This document shows, one piece after another, positions 1-8,274 of a DNA stretch of 64,000 bases. Numbering within the stretch: the stretch's first letter is position 1; each line of letters starts with the position of its first letter. A program made the position numbers and the translations under genes. Origin of the DNA: Lolliginicoccus suaedae (GTDB lineage Bacteria; Actinomycetota; Actinomycetes; Mycobacteriales; Mycobacteriaceae). The notes beneath the pieces were generated by a model. That model worked only from the letters and a program-made list of their open reading frames with translations. It searched no databases and was not told the origin of the DNA. The stretch spans positions 186,001 through 250,000 of the forward strand of contig NZ_VSSO01000004.1 in assembly GCF_008312885.1 (NCBI RefSeq). The letters run 5' to 3'.

Positions 1-106
1 TTTTCCGACATTGTGTAACGAATCCGGCGAATCGTGTGATAGTTCACAGTAGGCGCTCAAGCCAACTCACATCACACCTGTGCGTCCCGAACCAGAAGGT
101 AGCACC

Positions 107-766
107 ATGGCAACCACACCTCCATCCCCCTCGCGCGTGGCGGACCGCAAGCGCAAGATCCGCGCGATCCTCGCTGGCGGCGTCGTCCTCGGCGTCGGCG
201 CCACCGTCACCCTCGCCGCCTGGAACGACTCCGTCTTCGTCCAGGGCGACTTCGCCGTCGGCGATTTCAACATCCAGGGCGACGTGCACGACGGAGGAGG
301 CTTCCTCGAGTACGACGACGAGCTGGCACCGGGCATTCTGCAGCTGCCCCTGATCGCCGAGAACCTCGCGCCTGGCGATATCGTCCACGCACCCGTCTCG
401 CTGCGCGTCGACCCCACCCGCAACAGCTACGACGCCGACGTCGAGCTGCGTGGAGGCACCTGGGCCGCGAGCGTGCTCGCCGATGAGCTCCGCTATACCG
501 TCTACACCGATGTACCCGTAGCGAGCTGCCAGAGCGGCGACCTCTCCGCCGGGGCCCCGCTCGTCGGATCCGAGGCAACCCCCGTCACTCTCGACACCGG
601 CGCGGGCACCGTCCCCGGGAGCCCCGCGTTCACGCTCCTGCGCGACTCCACCGTGCTCGACCTCTGCTTCGCGGTCACCCTGCCAGAGACCGTCGACATG
701 ACGAGCGTGCCGCCCAACTCGACTGCCACCGTGCTGTGGGAGTTCTACTCCGAGCCCGTCAGCTGA
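107..766 (+). CDS. SipW-class exported protein 1
   Basis: This is a 219-residue exported protein of unknown function. Its N-terminus has the layout of the alternate signal peptides cut by SipW-type peptidases: a basic patch RKRK at residues 14-17, a glycine-rich hydrophobic stretch at about 20-38, then AAWND. The remainder is acidic and probably beta-rich, with no catalytic motif I can see. The ATG at 107 is preferred over an in-frame GTG at 80 because AGAAGG lies a few bases before it. The next exported protein begins three bases after the stop and a SipW-type peptidase follows, so this looks like a substrate-plus-peptidase operon. I recognise the class (actinobacterial alternate-signal proteins, distantly like TasA). 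A surface or fibre role is inference. Confidence 0.8.
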   Translation: MATTPPSPSRVADRKRKIRAILAGGVVLGVGATVTLAAWNDSVFVQGDFAVGDFNIQGDVHDGGGFLEYDDELAPGILQLPLIAENLAPGDIVHAPVSLRVDPTRNSYDADVELRGGTWAASVLADELRYTVYTDVPVASCQSGDLSAGAPLVGSEATPVTLDTGAGTVPGSPAFTLLRDSTVLDLCFAVTLPETVDMTSVPPNSTATVLWEFYSEPVS

Positions 767-769
767 CCG

Positions 770-1390
770 ATGGCATCACGCGATACCCTGCTGCGGCGCG
801 GCCGCGTCCTCGCCGCAGCAGGCATCGTCCTCGGCACCGGGGCCACCCTCACCCTGGCGTCGTGGAGCGATGCCACCTTCACTACGGGAACATTCGGTGT
901 CGGCTCGTTCGGCATCGAGGCCAGCATCGATAGTGGCGCCAGCTGGTACCAGGACGAGGACGATCTGGCATTCACCGTCGCAGCCACAGCGATCCAACCG
1001 GGCGACACCCGCTACGCGCCGCTGAGCGTGCGCACCGAGTCCGGTTCGCTCGGCGCGCTCGCAACCCTGGCCGGCGCCACCAGCGAGGGCGCCACCGCAT
1101 TGTTCGACGCCCTGCGCTACCGCGTCGTCGAGACCACCACGTGCGACGCGAGCGCTTTCACCCCCGCCGCCAGCTACGTGGTCGGTGATAGCAGCACCCG
1201 CGAGGCCCTCGGCACGGGATCCGCCCCCGATGCCATCACCCTCGCCGCAGCGACGCCAGCACCCGGACCGGCACGGCACTACTGCTTCGAGGTGCACCTG
1301 CCCGGCACGAGGCCCAACTGGACCAACTCCGCTCTCCCTGGCACCACCGCGCTCGCTCGGTGGCAGATCGCCGCCAGTTCCACCAGCTAG
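770..1390 (+). CDS. SipW-class exported protein 2
   Basis: This 206-residue protein is a divergent paralogue of the one just upstream. It has two arginines at residues 9-10, a hydrophobic stretch at about 13-30 (VLAAAGIVLGTGATLTLA), then SWSDATF, which matches the AWNDSVF of its neighbour. The mature part is acidic and contains two cysteines that could pair outside the cell. It starts three bases after the previous stop with no clear ribosome-binding site of its own, so translation is probably coupled. The 3' end lies 29 bases before the SipW-type peptidase start. Its function is unknown. The signal layout and neighbourhood make it a likely substrate of that peptidase. Confidence 0.8.
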   Translation: MASRDTLLRRGRVLAAAGIVLGTGATLTLASWSDATFTTGTFGVGSFGIEASIDSGASWYQDEDDLAFTVAATAIQPGDTRYAPLSVRTESGSLGALATLAGATSEGATALFDALRYRVVETTTCDASAFTPAASYVVGDSSTREALGTGSAPDAITLAAATPAPGPARHYCFEVHLPGTRPNWTNSALPGTTALARWQIAASSTS

Positions 1391-1419
1391 CCCTCATCAA
1401 CCACCACGGGAACCACATC

Positions 1420-2013
1420 ATGTCCTCACGCAGCGCCACCCGGCGCAGCATCCCCGCGCGCATCGGCCACCTCGTGCGCGAGTCACTGCTCAACCTGCTC
1501 GCCGTCGCAGGACTGATCTGCATCGTCCTCGTCATCCTCGCCGTCGTCTTCAACATCTCGCTGATCATGTTCAAGACCGGCTCGATGAACCCCACGATTC
1601 CCCAGGGCTCCCTCGCCGTGGTCCGCGAGGTGCCCGCCGATACCGTCGAGGTCGGCGACATCGTCACCGTCGATCGCGGGCGTGGCCGGCTCCCCGTCAC
1701 CCACCGCATCATCGGCATGGAGCCCGGACCGGACGGCACCACCCACCTGACCATGCAGGGCGACGCCAACCCCCAGCCCGACCCCGCGATCTACCGCGTC
1801 AGCACCGTCCGCGAGATGGTCACCAGCTTCCCCGGCCTCGCCCACGCCGTGGTGCGACTCTCCGATCCACGAGTGATGGGCCTCATCACCATCCTCGCCG
1901 CACTGCTCGTCGGCTGGGCGTTCTGGCCCCGCCGCGAACCCAGCGACGAGGACGACGCCCCAGTGCAAGACACCACCCCCGCAGCATCGACCACCACCGG
2001 GACCTCGGCATGA
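1420..2013 (+). CDS. sipW: SipW-type (ER-type) signal peptidase I
   Basis: This is a 197-residue membrane peptidase expected to remove alternate signal peptides from the exported proteins around it. It has an N-terminal membrane segment at about residues 25-50. The catalytic serine sits at residue 55 in TGSMNP, and a histidine in VTHRIIG at about 95 replaces the lysine of bacterial LepB, which defines the ER/SipW type. A conserved aspartate follows in MQGDANP at about 115. A second membrane segment at about 150-168 precedes an acidic, threonine-rich tail. The ATG at 1420 is chosen because an upstream in-frame start at 1360 would lie inside the previous gene. Its stop overlaps the start of the third exported protein. 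Confidence 0.88.
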   Translation: MSSRSATRRSIPARIGHLVRESLLNLLAVAGLICIVLVILAVVFNISLIMFKTGSMNPTIPQGSLAVVREVPADTVEVGDIVTVDRGRGRLPVTHRIIGMEPGPDGTTHLTMQGDANPQPDPAIYRVSTVREMVTSFPGLAHAVVRLSDPRVMGLITILAALLVGWAFWPRREPSDEDDAPVQDTTPAASTTTGTSA

Positions 2014-3287
2014 TGCCTCGCGCTCGCCTCGCCCTCGCCACCATCGCCGTGCTCGCCCTTGCCTTCCCCGCCACGGCACGGATCATCACCCCGACCGATG
2101 CCGCGTTCACCGACCAGGTCGATGCGATCGGCGAGGTCACCACCGACATCTGGCCCACATCCGGATACGCCCGCGGCACCGCCGGAAACACTGTGGTCAG
2201 CGGCACCAGCGTCACCGGCTCCACCTCGTTCCGCGACGAGGATCCTCCAGGGCAGAGCGCGGCGAGCGGCGGCTTCAGCAACACCGGGCTGCTGTTCTCC
2301 CTCAACGGCAACGCCAGCACGTGTGCCGCCTACACCGTCGGCACCGGCGGGCCGCACAGCAACTGCGCGACGCCCCCGCCCTCGGACACGGACTCGACGA
2401 GCACCCTCAACAGCTACAACTTCAACCTCGCCGTCGCCGGGCTCCTGACCATCGACACCCTCATCCGTCTTGCCAGCCCCATCTCCACCCGGACCAGCTG
2501 CGCTCTCGCCGCCTCCGGGACGACGACGAGCGCACCGACTGGGACTGTCCAGGTTCGCCGCACCCTCGCCGGGGCCTACAACTCCTACCCCATGCCCAGT
2601 CCCGGCGCGCCCACGACCTTCAGCTTCAACTACCTCGGAGCGCTCGGGCTGCCCGTCGCCAGGATCAGCGGCGAGGTAGAGACCACCACCCACCTCGATA
2701 CGACCAATGGCGTCGCAGTCTCCGAGGCACGGATCTATGTCGAGGTCCGATCCTTGGCACTCGTCACCCTCGCCACCGTCGACACCGTCCTCGGCCGCTC
2801 CGAGTGCTCCCTCTCCGGACCCGCGCCCGCCGCGATCGCCATGCGCAGCCAGCCCGCCGACATCGACGCCGCGCGCGCCGAGGCCGAGGCCCTGGAGGAG
2901 GAGACGCTGGAAGCAGAGACGCTGGAGTCCGAGGTGCTGGAGTCCGAGACCGAAGCCCCTGCCAGCACTGAAGACGAGAAGGGGGCATCCCCGGAAACCA
3001 CCACCGAGGACGCGACCACGATCACCGAGACACAGATCCCCACCACGACAGCCGAACCGGCGCCGTCGAGCACTCCCCCGACCACCACTACAGCCGAACC
3101 GACCACCACGGTGGCACCAGTTCCGGTCGAACCAGCTCCTGCCACGAGCACCTCCGCAGAGGCCCCGGCTACGACTGCCGAGGCGACGCCCGAACCGACA
3201 AATGCGGTGACGACAATCACCACGCCAGTGGCACCGTCGGCCACAACCACCAGCGAGTCCGAAGAGACCAACTCGTCAAGCGGATGA
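2010..3287 (+). CDS. SipW-associated exported protein 3 with Thr/Glu-rich tail
   Basis: This 425-residue exported protein closes the SipW operon. Residues 1-23 form a signal (MMPRARLALA, then a hydrophobic core), followed by DAAFTD, which resembles the post-cleavage region of SipW substrates. The middle, to about residue 290, is rich in Ser, Thr, Gly and Asn with a few cysteines. The last 130 residues are low-complexity Thr, Glu, Pro and Ala, including several TTT and PTTT runs, like a wall-spanning or glycosylated stalk. The start at 2010 overlaps the peptidase stop (ATGATG); the ATG at 2013 is equally possible. The same frame is open far upstream, but that part is the shadow of sipW. Function unknown; the protein is possibly surface-displayed. 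Confidence 0.75.
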   Translation: MMPRARLALATIAVLALAFPATARIITPTDAAFTDQVDAIGEVTTDIWPTSGYARGTAGNTVVSGTSVTGSTSFRDEDPPGQSAASGGFSNTGLLFSLNGNASTCAAYTVGTGGPHSNCATPPPSDTDSTSTLNSYNFNLAVAGLLTIDTLIRLASPISTRTSCALAASGTTTSAPTGTVQVRRTLAGAYNSYPMPSPGAPTTFSFNYLGALGLPVARISGEVETTTHLDTTNGVAVSEARIYVEVRSLALVTLATVDTVLGRSECSLSGPAPAAIAMRSQPADIDAARAEAEALEEETLEAETLESEVLESETEAPASTEDEKGASPETTTEDATTITETQIPTTTAEPAPSSTPPTTTTAEPTTTVAPVPVEPAPATSTSAEAPATTAEATPEPTNAVTTITTPVAPSATTTSESEETNSSSG

Positions 3288-3376
3288 CCCCCCCGCCCGC
3301 CCTAAGCGCTAGGCGCACCGACGCCCAGGGCCCCGAATCGCGATCCGCTACACTGCCAACGCGCCTAACAACGCAC

Positions 3377-3450
3377 GCCTCCGTAGCTCAGGTGGATAGA
3401 GCAAGGGCCTTCTAATCCCTAGGTCGCAGGTTCGAGTCCTGCCGGGGGCG
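3377..3450 (+). tRNA. tRNA-Arg (anticodon TCT)
   Basis: A 74-base cloverleaf is visible. The acceptor arm GCCTCCG pairs with CGGGGGC at 3443-3449, the D-arm is GCTC/GAGC, the anticodon loop CTTCTAA carries TCT, and the T-arm is GCAGG/CCTGC around TTCGAGT. The discriminator is G3450 and CCA is not encoded. The last anticodon-stem pair is a C-T mismatch, as in many actinobacterial tRNA-Arg(TCT). A TACACT box at 3349-3354 may be the -10 element. It stands alone between convergent protein genes. Confidence 0.95.
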
Positions 3451-3511
3451 CTCATCGTGCCCGGTTCCGCGGCGGTTGATGCCCTCAAACCACCACGCCG
3501 TGCCGATCCCT

Positions 3512-3576
3512 CCGGAAGTGTGAGGTTTTGCCCCCTCCCAAGCCCCCTCCGAGGGTGCATTCGGTAACACTTCCGG
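3512..3576. terminator. Inverted repeat between tRNA-Arg and convergent gene
   Basis: Ten-base arms CCGGAAGTGT (3512-3521) and ACACTTCCGG (3567-3576) are perfect complements around a 45-base C-rich loop. It lies after tRNA-Arg and just past the stop of the convergent monooxygenase gene, so a bidirectional terminator is likely. The loop is long and there is no U-tract. Confidence 0.4.
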
Positions 3577-3593
3577 CCCGGGCCAGCTAGGGA

Positions 3594-4637
3594 CTAGCCC
3601 ACGATGCTGGCGACGCTGGCGCGGGCGGTCCTGCCGACACCGAGGATCGTGGCGGAGCCCGGACCGGTCCAGTCCCCGTATCCGAGCAGGTGAAGCCGGG
3701 GCTCGCGGGCGGCGCGCGTGCCCCGCATGGTGATGGTGCCATCATGCTCGCGGAGCCGGAGGGGCCGGAGGTGGTCGAGCGCGGGGCGGAACCCCGTGCA
3801 CCAGATGATGGCGTCGAAGGGCGTCTCTAGGGTTCCCCAGCGCGCTCCGTCGCGTGTGAGGGCGTCGAACAGGGGCCGGGGGCTGAGGTCTCCGCGGTCG
3901 CGGGCGGCGCGGACCTCGGGGACCATCACGATGTCGCCGAGGCCTGGTATTCCACCGGGGTCTGGTTGCCCGGATTCGAGGGCGATGGCCCGGCGGGTGG
4001 CGATCTGGAAAAGCACTCGCCCATCGACGTCGTCGGGCAGGAACCTGGGTGGCCGGTGGGTGGCCCAGGTGGTCCTGGTCGTGGCGGATAGCTCGGCGAC
4101 GATCTGTGCGCCGGAGTTGCCTCCACCCACGACGAGGACGTGCTGGCCGGCGAACTCGTCAGGCGTTCGGTAGTGCACGGTGTGCAGTTGCCGGCCCTGG
4201 TAGGCCCGTGCGCCGGGGTATGCGGGCCAGAAGGGGCGGGTCCACGTGCCGGTGGCGCTGATGACGTGCCGGGCGTGCCACTCCCCGCTCGTGGTGTCGA
4301 CGCTCAGGCGGTGTGTTCCAGCGGTGACGGAACGGACGTGGACGGGGCGCTCGATGGGAAGCTCGTAGCGCTTCTCGTAGTCGGCGAGGTAGTCGACGAC
4401 GTGGCTGGCCGGGGGAAATCCGTCGCGCCATGGTGGCATGGGCCACCCGGGCAGCCGCGCGTAGTCCGCTGGGGAGAACAGGCGCAGCGTCGGCCACATG
4501 CGTGGCCAGGCGCCGCCCGGGCCTCGGCTGGCGTCGAGAATGACGAAGGGAACCTGTGCCCGGCGCAGGTAGTAGCCCGCCGCGAGCCCGGCCTGTCCCC
4601 CGCCGATGACTATGACGCCGGTGGTGCTGGGTTCCAT
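3594..4637 (-). CDS. Flavin-containing monooxygenase (ArsO-like)
   Basis: This is a 347-residue FAD/NADPH-dependent monooxygenase. It has an FAD-binding GGGQAG at about residues 12-17 and a second dinucleotide motif, GGGNSG, near 170. Between them is LRLFSPADYARLPGWPMPPW, the stretch I associate with ArsO-type flavoproteins found in some arsenic loci. The length fits the short bacterial FMO/ArsO group. AGGAGG precedes the ATG. It is the last gene of a minus-strand group with an MFS transporter 48 bases upstream, an arrangement suggesting oxidation and export of one compound. No arsR or arsC is visible here, so an arsenic role is only a possibility. The substrate is unknown. Confidence 0.75.
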   Translation of the reverse strand: MEPSTTGVIVIGGGQAGLAAGYYLRRAQVPFVILDASRGPGGAWPRMWPTLRLFSPADYARLPGWPMPPWRDGFPPASHVVDYLADYEKRYELPIERPVHVRSVTAGTHRLSVDTTSGEWHARHVISATGTWTRPFWPAYPGARAYQGRQLHTVHYRTPDEFAGQHVLVVGGGNSGAQIVAELSATTRTTWATHRPPRFLPDDVDGRVLFQIATRRAIALESGQPDPGGIPGLGDIVMVPEVRAARDRGDLSPRPLFDALTRDGARWGTLETPFDAIIWCTGFRPALDHLRPLRLREHDGTITMRGTRAAREPRLHLLGYGDWTGPGSATILGVGRTARASVASIVG

Positions 4638-4685
4638 CCAGGGGCCTCCTGCCGGGGTGACGCGCTTCTCCAGGGTATTCCGGCC

Positions 4686-5846
4686 TCAGCGCCGCAGCGC
4701 GAGCGGCATGGTGGCGAGCGCGATGGCGGCGAGGGCGAGCAGCGCGACAGGGAAGCCCTGCTGCGCGGCGAGGTAGCCGGTGGTAATGGCACCCAGCCCG
4801 GTACCGGCATCGAAGCCGATGTTCCAGGTGGTGCTCGCGGTGCTGTACTGGCGGGGGCCGACGTAGGCGAAGGAGTCGATGAGGGTGAGGTTCTGCAGCC
4901 CCCCGTAAGCGATGCCGATGAGCGCGAGCCCGGCGATGAGCGCAAGGCCGTTCGTGTCCGTTGGGGTGGTGACGGCCCACGCAGCGAGCAGCAGCCCAGC
5001 AAGGGTGAGACCGATCAGCGGCGCGCGGTAGGGCCGGGTGCCGTGGCGGTCGGCGAGGATGCCGAACCACCACCGGCTGATGGCGGCGATGCCGGTGAGC
5101 GCGAGCAGGCCGAGCAGCGCGGCGGTGGCGGACGTCGTCATTTGCGGGGTGAAGGTGAGCAGCGCTCCGCCGGCGGCGGTCACGCCGAGAAGTATGAGCA
5201 TGGGCGCGATAAGAGCGCGGAGAGTGTCGCGCAGCACTGGGCGCGGCGGGCTGGGGGCAGCGCTGGTCGCCCGGGCGTCGATAGCAGCGTGGACGGCCCG
5301 CCCGAGGCGGAGCGCGGGGAGGACCGCGAGGATGGGGCAGGCGCCCGCGAGGAACACGATCCCGTAGCCGAGGTTCTGCGCGGCCCACGGCGCGGCAGGG
5401 GTGAGCACGAACTGGGGCGCGGCGATCGCGAATCCGTAGGCGCCGATAGCGGCTCCGCGGCGGGCCGGGTCGGCGAGCTCGGCCACGGCGGTGGCGCCGC
5501 AGACGGTGATGATGCCGAACCCGATTCCGCGGAGGGCCGCGAGCGCGAGGACCGGGCCGAGATCCTGGGCGAGGAGTTGCAGCAGCGAGGGCAGGCCGAG
5601 GAGCAGGACGCCGAGCACGAGGGTGGGTGGCCATCCGAGCCGCCGGAGCGTGGCGGGCATGGCGAGCTGGGTGAGCACCGTGAACAGCATGAGCACGGCG
5701 TTGACAGCACCGGCTCCGGTGGTGCCCGCGCCGTGCTCGACGACCCACAGGGGCACGGTGGGGAACAGGATCGCGTGCCCGCCGAAGGCGAGCGCGGTCA
5801 TCAGCAGCAGCGCGCCGAGCCCCGTGCCGTGCTTCCGTGTCTCCAC
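4686..5846 (-). CDS. MFS transporter
   Basis: This 386-residue inner-membrane transporter has about 12 hydrophobic segments and the usual split into two halves, with a hydrophilic linker around residues 180-200. The start is GTG at 5846. The TM2-domain gene ends nine bases upstream and the flavin monooxygenase begins 48 bases downstream, so the three are probably co-transcribed. It lacks the sugar-porter signatures and looks like a drug/metabolite exporter of the YfcJ/ArsJ-like size. The substrate is not apparent, and coupling to the monooxygenase is inferred from position only. Confidence 0.75.
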   Translation of the reverse strand: METRKHGTGLGALLLMTALAFGGHAILFPTVPLWVVEHGAGTTGAGAVNAVLMLFTVLTQLAMPATLRRLGWPPTLVLGVLLLGLPSLLQLLAQDLGPVLALAALRGIGFGIITVCGATAVAELADPARRGAAIGAYGFAIAAPQFVLTPAAPWAAQNLGYGIVFLAGACPILAVLPALRLGRAVHAAIDARATSAAPSPPRPVLRDTLRALIAPMLILLGVTAAGGALLTFTPQMTTSATAALLGLLALTGIAAISRWWFGILADRHGTRPYRAPLIGLTLAGLLLAAWAVTTPTDTNGLALIAGLALIGIAYGGLQNLTLIDSFAYVGPRQYSTASTTWNIGFDAGTGLGAITTGYLAAQQGFPVALLALAAIALATMPLALRR

Positions 5847-5855
5847 GGGGCCACG

Positions 5856-6299
5856 CTAGCGCAGGAGGTAGCCGTTTCCGTCGCGGGAGCGGCTGACCAT
5901 GAGGAAGATGCCGTCGATGAACGCCCAGATGCCGAGGAAGAACCAGATGACGAGGCCGAGGCCAAAAACGGGAACGCTGATCAGCCCGATGAACCAGGTG
6001 ACGAGCTGCACGATGCCGAGGGCGTTGGAGCCGATGTAGAAGCGCCCGATGCCGAAGACGCCGAGGAAGATCTGGAGGATCCCGGCCACGATCTTGGACT
6101 TGCTCGACAGCGGCTCGCCCGTCATGGGGTCGCGCCCGAACGGGGCATAGGGATCGCCCATCATCGGGCTATAGTGCGCGCCGTACTGGCCCTGGTGCGG
6201 GTACTGGCCAGGCTGGTGCGGGCCAGCGGTATAAGGACCAGCGTAGGACGACTGCCCGGGATGCGGCTGCTGCGAGGGATGCGGCGGTGGCGTGGTCAT
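5856..6299 (-). CDS. TM2-domain membrane protein
   Basis: This 147-residue protein has a Pro/Gly/Tyr/Gln-rich N-terminal half (repeats such as PGQYPHQGQYG) and a C-terminal TM2 domain. The domain contains two membrane segments: ILQIFLGVFGIGRFYIG, and a longer one near residues 105-130. It ends in the basic tail RSRDGNGYLLR. The ATG at 6299 places the start just before MTTPPPHP; the upstream in-frame extension lacks a ribosome-binding site. TM2 proteins are widespread and their role is poorly defined. It heads the probable operon with the MFS and flavin monooxygenase genes. Confidence 0.8.
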   Translation of the reverse strand: MTTPPPHPSQQPHPGQSSYAGPYTAGPHQPGQYPHQGQYGAHYSPMMGDPYAPFGRDPMTGEPLSSKSKIVAGILQIFLGVFGIGRFYIGSNALGIVQLVTWFIGLISVPVFGLGLVIWFFLGIWAFIDGIFLMVSRSRDGNGYLLR

Positions 6300-6460
6300 G
6301 GGCGCGGGGGCCTTTCGTCGGTCGCAAGGCGCTGCGGAGCGGGTGCCGGCCTCGGGGGATCGAGCGTGGGCACGACGTTGCACTGTATATCGGCCGGAGC
6401 GCGGCTTGCTGTTACTCGACGCACCGCGTCAATGGCCCGCCTCGCTCACGCGGAGGTTCC

Positions 6461-7456
6461 TCACGCACAGGGAAACAGTGCCGCCGCGGTGGCGGCGATG
6501 GCCCACTGCTCGGCGAAGCGCTGCCGGACGGTGTCGAGAGCTGGGGCGAGCGGCTCGAGCTGCCGGGTGACGAGGGCCTGCTCGTCGGTCGCGGCCACTG
6601 GGTGCCAGTACACGCCGTCGGCGGTGACGGTGATCTCGGGGACGAGGGATTCCTGGGTGAGGACGAGGCCCTTGACGGCGGCGCCCTGCTTGGCGATGGG
6701 CCTGATCACTTGGTGCTCGCGGGGAATGTCGAGGCTGTCGCAGAACTCGTGCAGGGCGGTGATCTCGCCGGGCCCGGGCGAGGCGATGGTGGCGGCGATG
6801 CGCACGGTGAAGCCGAGCTTGCGGGCCAGGGTGATGCCTTCGACCGCTCGTGCCCAGCTTCCGGCGCCACGGTGGGAGTCGTGCAGGCCGGGGGTGGCGG
6901 AGTCGAGGCTGATCTGCAGGGCGAGGCCGTCGCGGGGCAGGGATTCGAGGGCGGCGAGGCGGCGTCCGCGGAACACCATGCCGTTGGTGAGGACGGTGGT
7001 GGGCAGCACGTCGACGCAGGAGGTGATGATCTCGGCGATGTCGGGCAGGAGGAACGGTTCGCCGCCGGTGAGGTAGATCTCGTGGACTCCCCAGTCGGCG
7101 GCCTCGTGGACGAGCCGCTTGATGCGGTCGGCGCCGAGCTCGCGGCGGGGTGCCTGCGGGGAGGATGAGACGCAGCAGTAGTCGCAGTGCAGGTTGCAGT
7201 GGAAGTTGGTGTACATCCACAGCCTGGCGCCGGGCATCCGGTCTGGTCCGAGCTCGTCGCGCGGATCGGGCAGGTGACCGCGCCGCACGACGAGGATGCC
7301 GCTGCCCGTCTCGTCAACGTCGGTGCGCACGATGGTGTTGCCGCTGCGGGCGCACCACCGCTGCGCGAGCAGCAGGTCCTCCTCGGTGCGGAGCGCGACC
7401 TCCCCCACGCCGCCCTGGGCGAGGCCGCTGATGGTCCGCATGAGGTCGAGGATCAC
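6461..7456 (-). CDS. Radical SAM protein with TusA-like N-terminal domain
   Basis: This 331-residue radical SAM enzyme (start GTG at 7456) carries the cluster motif at C87, C91 and C94 (CNLHCDYC) and the SAM-contact motif GGEP at about 131-134. Residues 1-60 look like the second half of a TusA/SirA sulfur-carrier domain (GGVGEVALRT, QRWCARSGNTIV, GILVVRRG), but without the catalytic CPxP. I see no C-terminal SPASM cysteine cluster; the protein ends in PCA. The start overlaps the stop of the PhnD-fold gene as GTGA, so the two are translationally coupled. An ATG at 7441 is an alternative start but has no ribosome-binding site. The reaction is unknown. TusA-like and DoxX-like partners suggest sulfur chemistry, which is inference. 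Confidence 0.8.
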   Translation of the reverse strand: MILDLMRTISGLAQGGVGEVALRTEEDLLLAQRWCARSGNTIVRTDVDETGSGILVVRRGHLPDPRDELGPDRMPGARLWMYTNFHCNLHCDYCCVSSSPQAPRRELGADRIKRLVHEAADWGVHEIYLTGGEPFLLPDIAEIITSCVDVLPTTVLTNGMVFRGRRLAALESLPRDGLALQISLDSATPGLHDSHRGAGSWARAVEGITLARKLGFTVRIAATIASPGPGEITALHEFCDSLDIPREHQVIRPIAKQGAAVKGLVLTQESLVPEITVTADGVYWHPVAATDEQALVTRQLEPLAPALDTVRQRFAEQWAIAATAAALFPCA

Positions 7457-8274
7457 CACCGTGGATCGACTCCCTGCTCCTCGATGGCGGTGAAAAGGCT
7501 CTGGTACCCGTCGAGGTGCGGACGCACCCATTTCCGCAGTCCCTCGAGCTCGAGGATCTTCCGGTGCTCGGGGTTCTCCCAGTCCATGGCGAGCAGCTGC
7601 TCGACCCACGGCCCGTAGCGCTCCTCGGGCAGCGTGTCCATGGCGGTGAACATGCAATGGCAGTACTCCGGGGTCTGCCAGGCGACCTCGAGGGATCCGG
7701 GCATGAGATCGTCGGTGCCCATGGCGTCCCAGGTGACGTTGCCGATCGCGGCGACGTCGGCCTCGCCAGCGAGCACCGCGGCGATGGCGTCGAGCTCGCT
7801 GCGGCCCGTGTCGCCGTGCTTGCCGATGTCGGAGTTGAAGCGTGTGATCGACATCGCGTCGACCGTGACGCCTTCCTTGGCCAAGTAGTGCAGCGGAAGG
7901 ATCGCGGCGTGCGCGGAATCCGCGGAGCCGAGCGCGAGGCGGGAGCCCGCGATGCCGTCCGGGCCCTCGATCTGGCTTCCCGCGCGGGCGACGAACACGG
8001 TGCTGAACGTGGTGTCGGTGTCGCGCTGCGCGAGCGCCACGGCCTTGCCGTCGGTCTGCATCATCGCGCGGGCGTAGGCGAGGTTGGTGTTCCAGGCGAT
8101 GTCGACGTGCCCGGCGATGAGGCTATCGACCAGCCTCGCGTAGTTGGAGTACAGCACGAAGTCCATGCTGGGATCGCCCGTCTCGGGGTCGCGGAAGTAG
8201 TCGCGGATCCCTTCCCAGATGGGCACCATGTTCGGGCTGTAGGCGACGGCTCCAACGATGATCTGGTCGGTCAT
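7453..8274 (-). CDS. PhnD-like periplasmic-binding-fold protein lacking a signal peptide
   Basis: This 273-residue protein resembles PhnD/phosphite-binding components: IIVGAVAYSPNMVPIWEGIR at the start, VDIAWNTNLAYARA at about 57-70, and GSRLALGSADSAHA at 110-123. It starts directly with MTDQIIVGAV, so there is no signal peptide or lipobox, and no ABC permease or ATPase is nearby. C205-H206-C207 (YCHC) could bind metal. It overlaps the DoxX-like gene upstream (ATGA) and the radical SAM gene downstream (GTGA). Cytoplasmic proteins of this fold can be enzymes (MqnA/MqnD, THI5), and MqnA/D work with radical SAM partners. An enzymatic or substrate-delivery role here is therefore a reasonable inference, not a demonstrated one. 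Confidence 0.75.
   Translation of the reverse strand: MTDQIIVGAVAYSPNMVPIWEGIRDYFRDPETGDPSMDFVLYSNYARLVDSLIAGHVDIAWNTNLAYARAMMQTDGKAVALAQRDTDTTFSTVFVARAGSQIEGPDGIAGSRLALGSADSAHAAILPLHYLAKEGVTVDAMSITRFNSDIGKHGDTGRSELDAIAAVLAGEADVAAIGNVTWDAMGTDDLMPGSLEVAWQTPEYCHCMFTAMDTLPEERYGPWVEQLLAMDWENPEHRKILELEGLRKWVRPHLDGYQSLFTAIEEQGVDPRW

Noticed and set aside
35-48. TGTGATAGTTCACA as a CRP/GlxR site before the SipW operon
   Set aside because: The half-sites TGTGA and TCACA are good, but the spacer is four bases instead of six, so a CRP-type dimer should not fit. It might be a site for another regulator.
1185-2009. Upstream extension of the third SipW-operon protein
   Set aside because: The frame is open but reads Arg/Pro/His-rich sequence across sipW. 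The proper start with a signal peptide is at 2010.
3348-3560. Small minus-strand protein over tRNA-Arg
   Set aside because: It contains the well-known false peptide RTRTCDLGIRRPLLYPPEL that arises from tRNA genes read in the wrong strand.
4140-7076. A 978-codon open frame on the plus strand
   Set aside because: It lies antisense to the monooxygenase, MFS, TM2 and radical SAM genes, whose protein motifs are clear. Its product is low-complexity Gly/Glu/Arg sequence typical of high-GC antisense frames.
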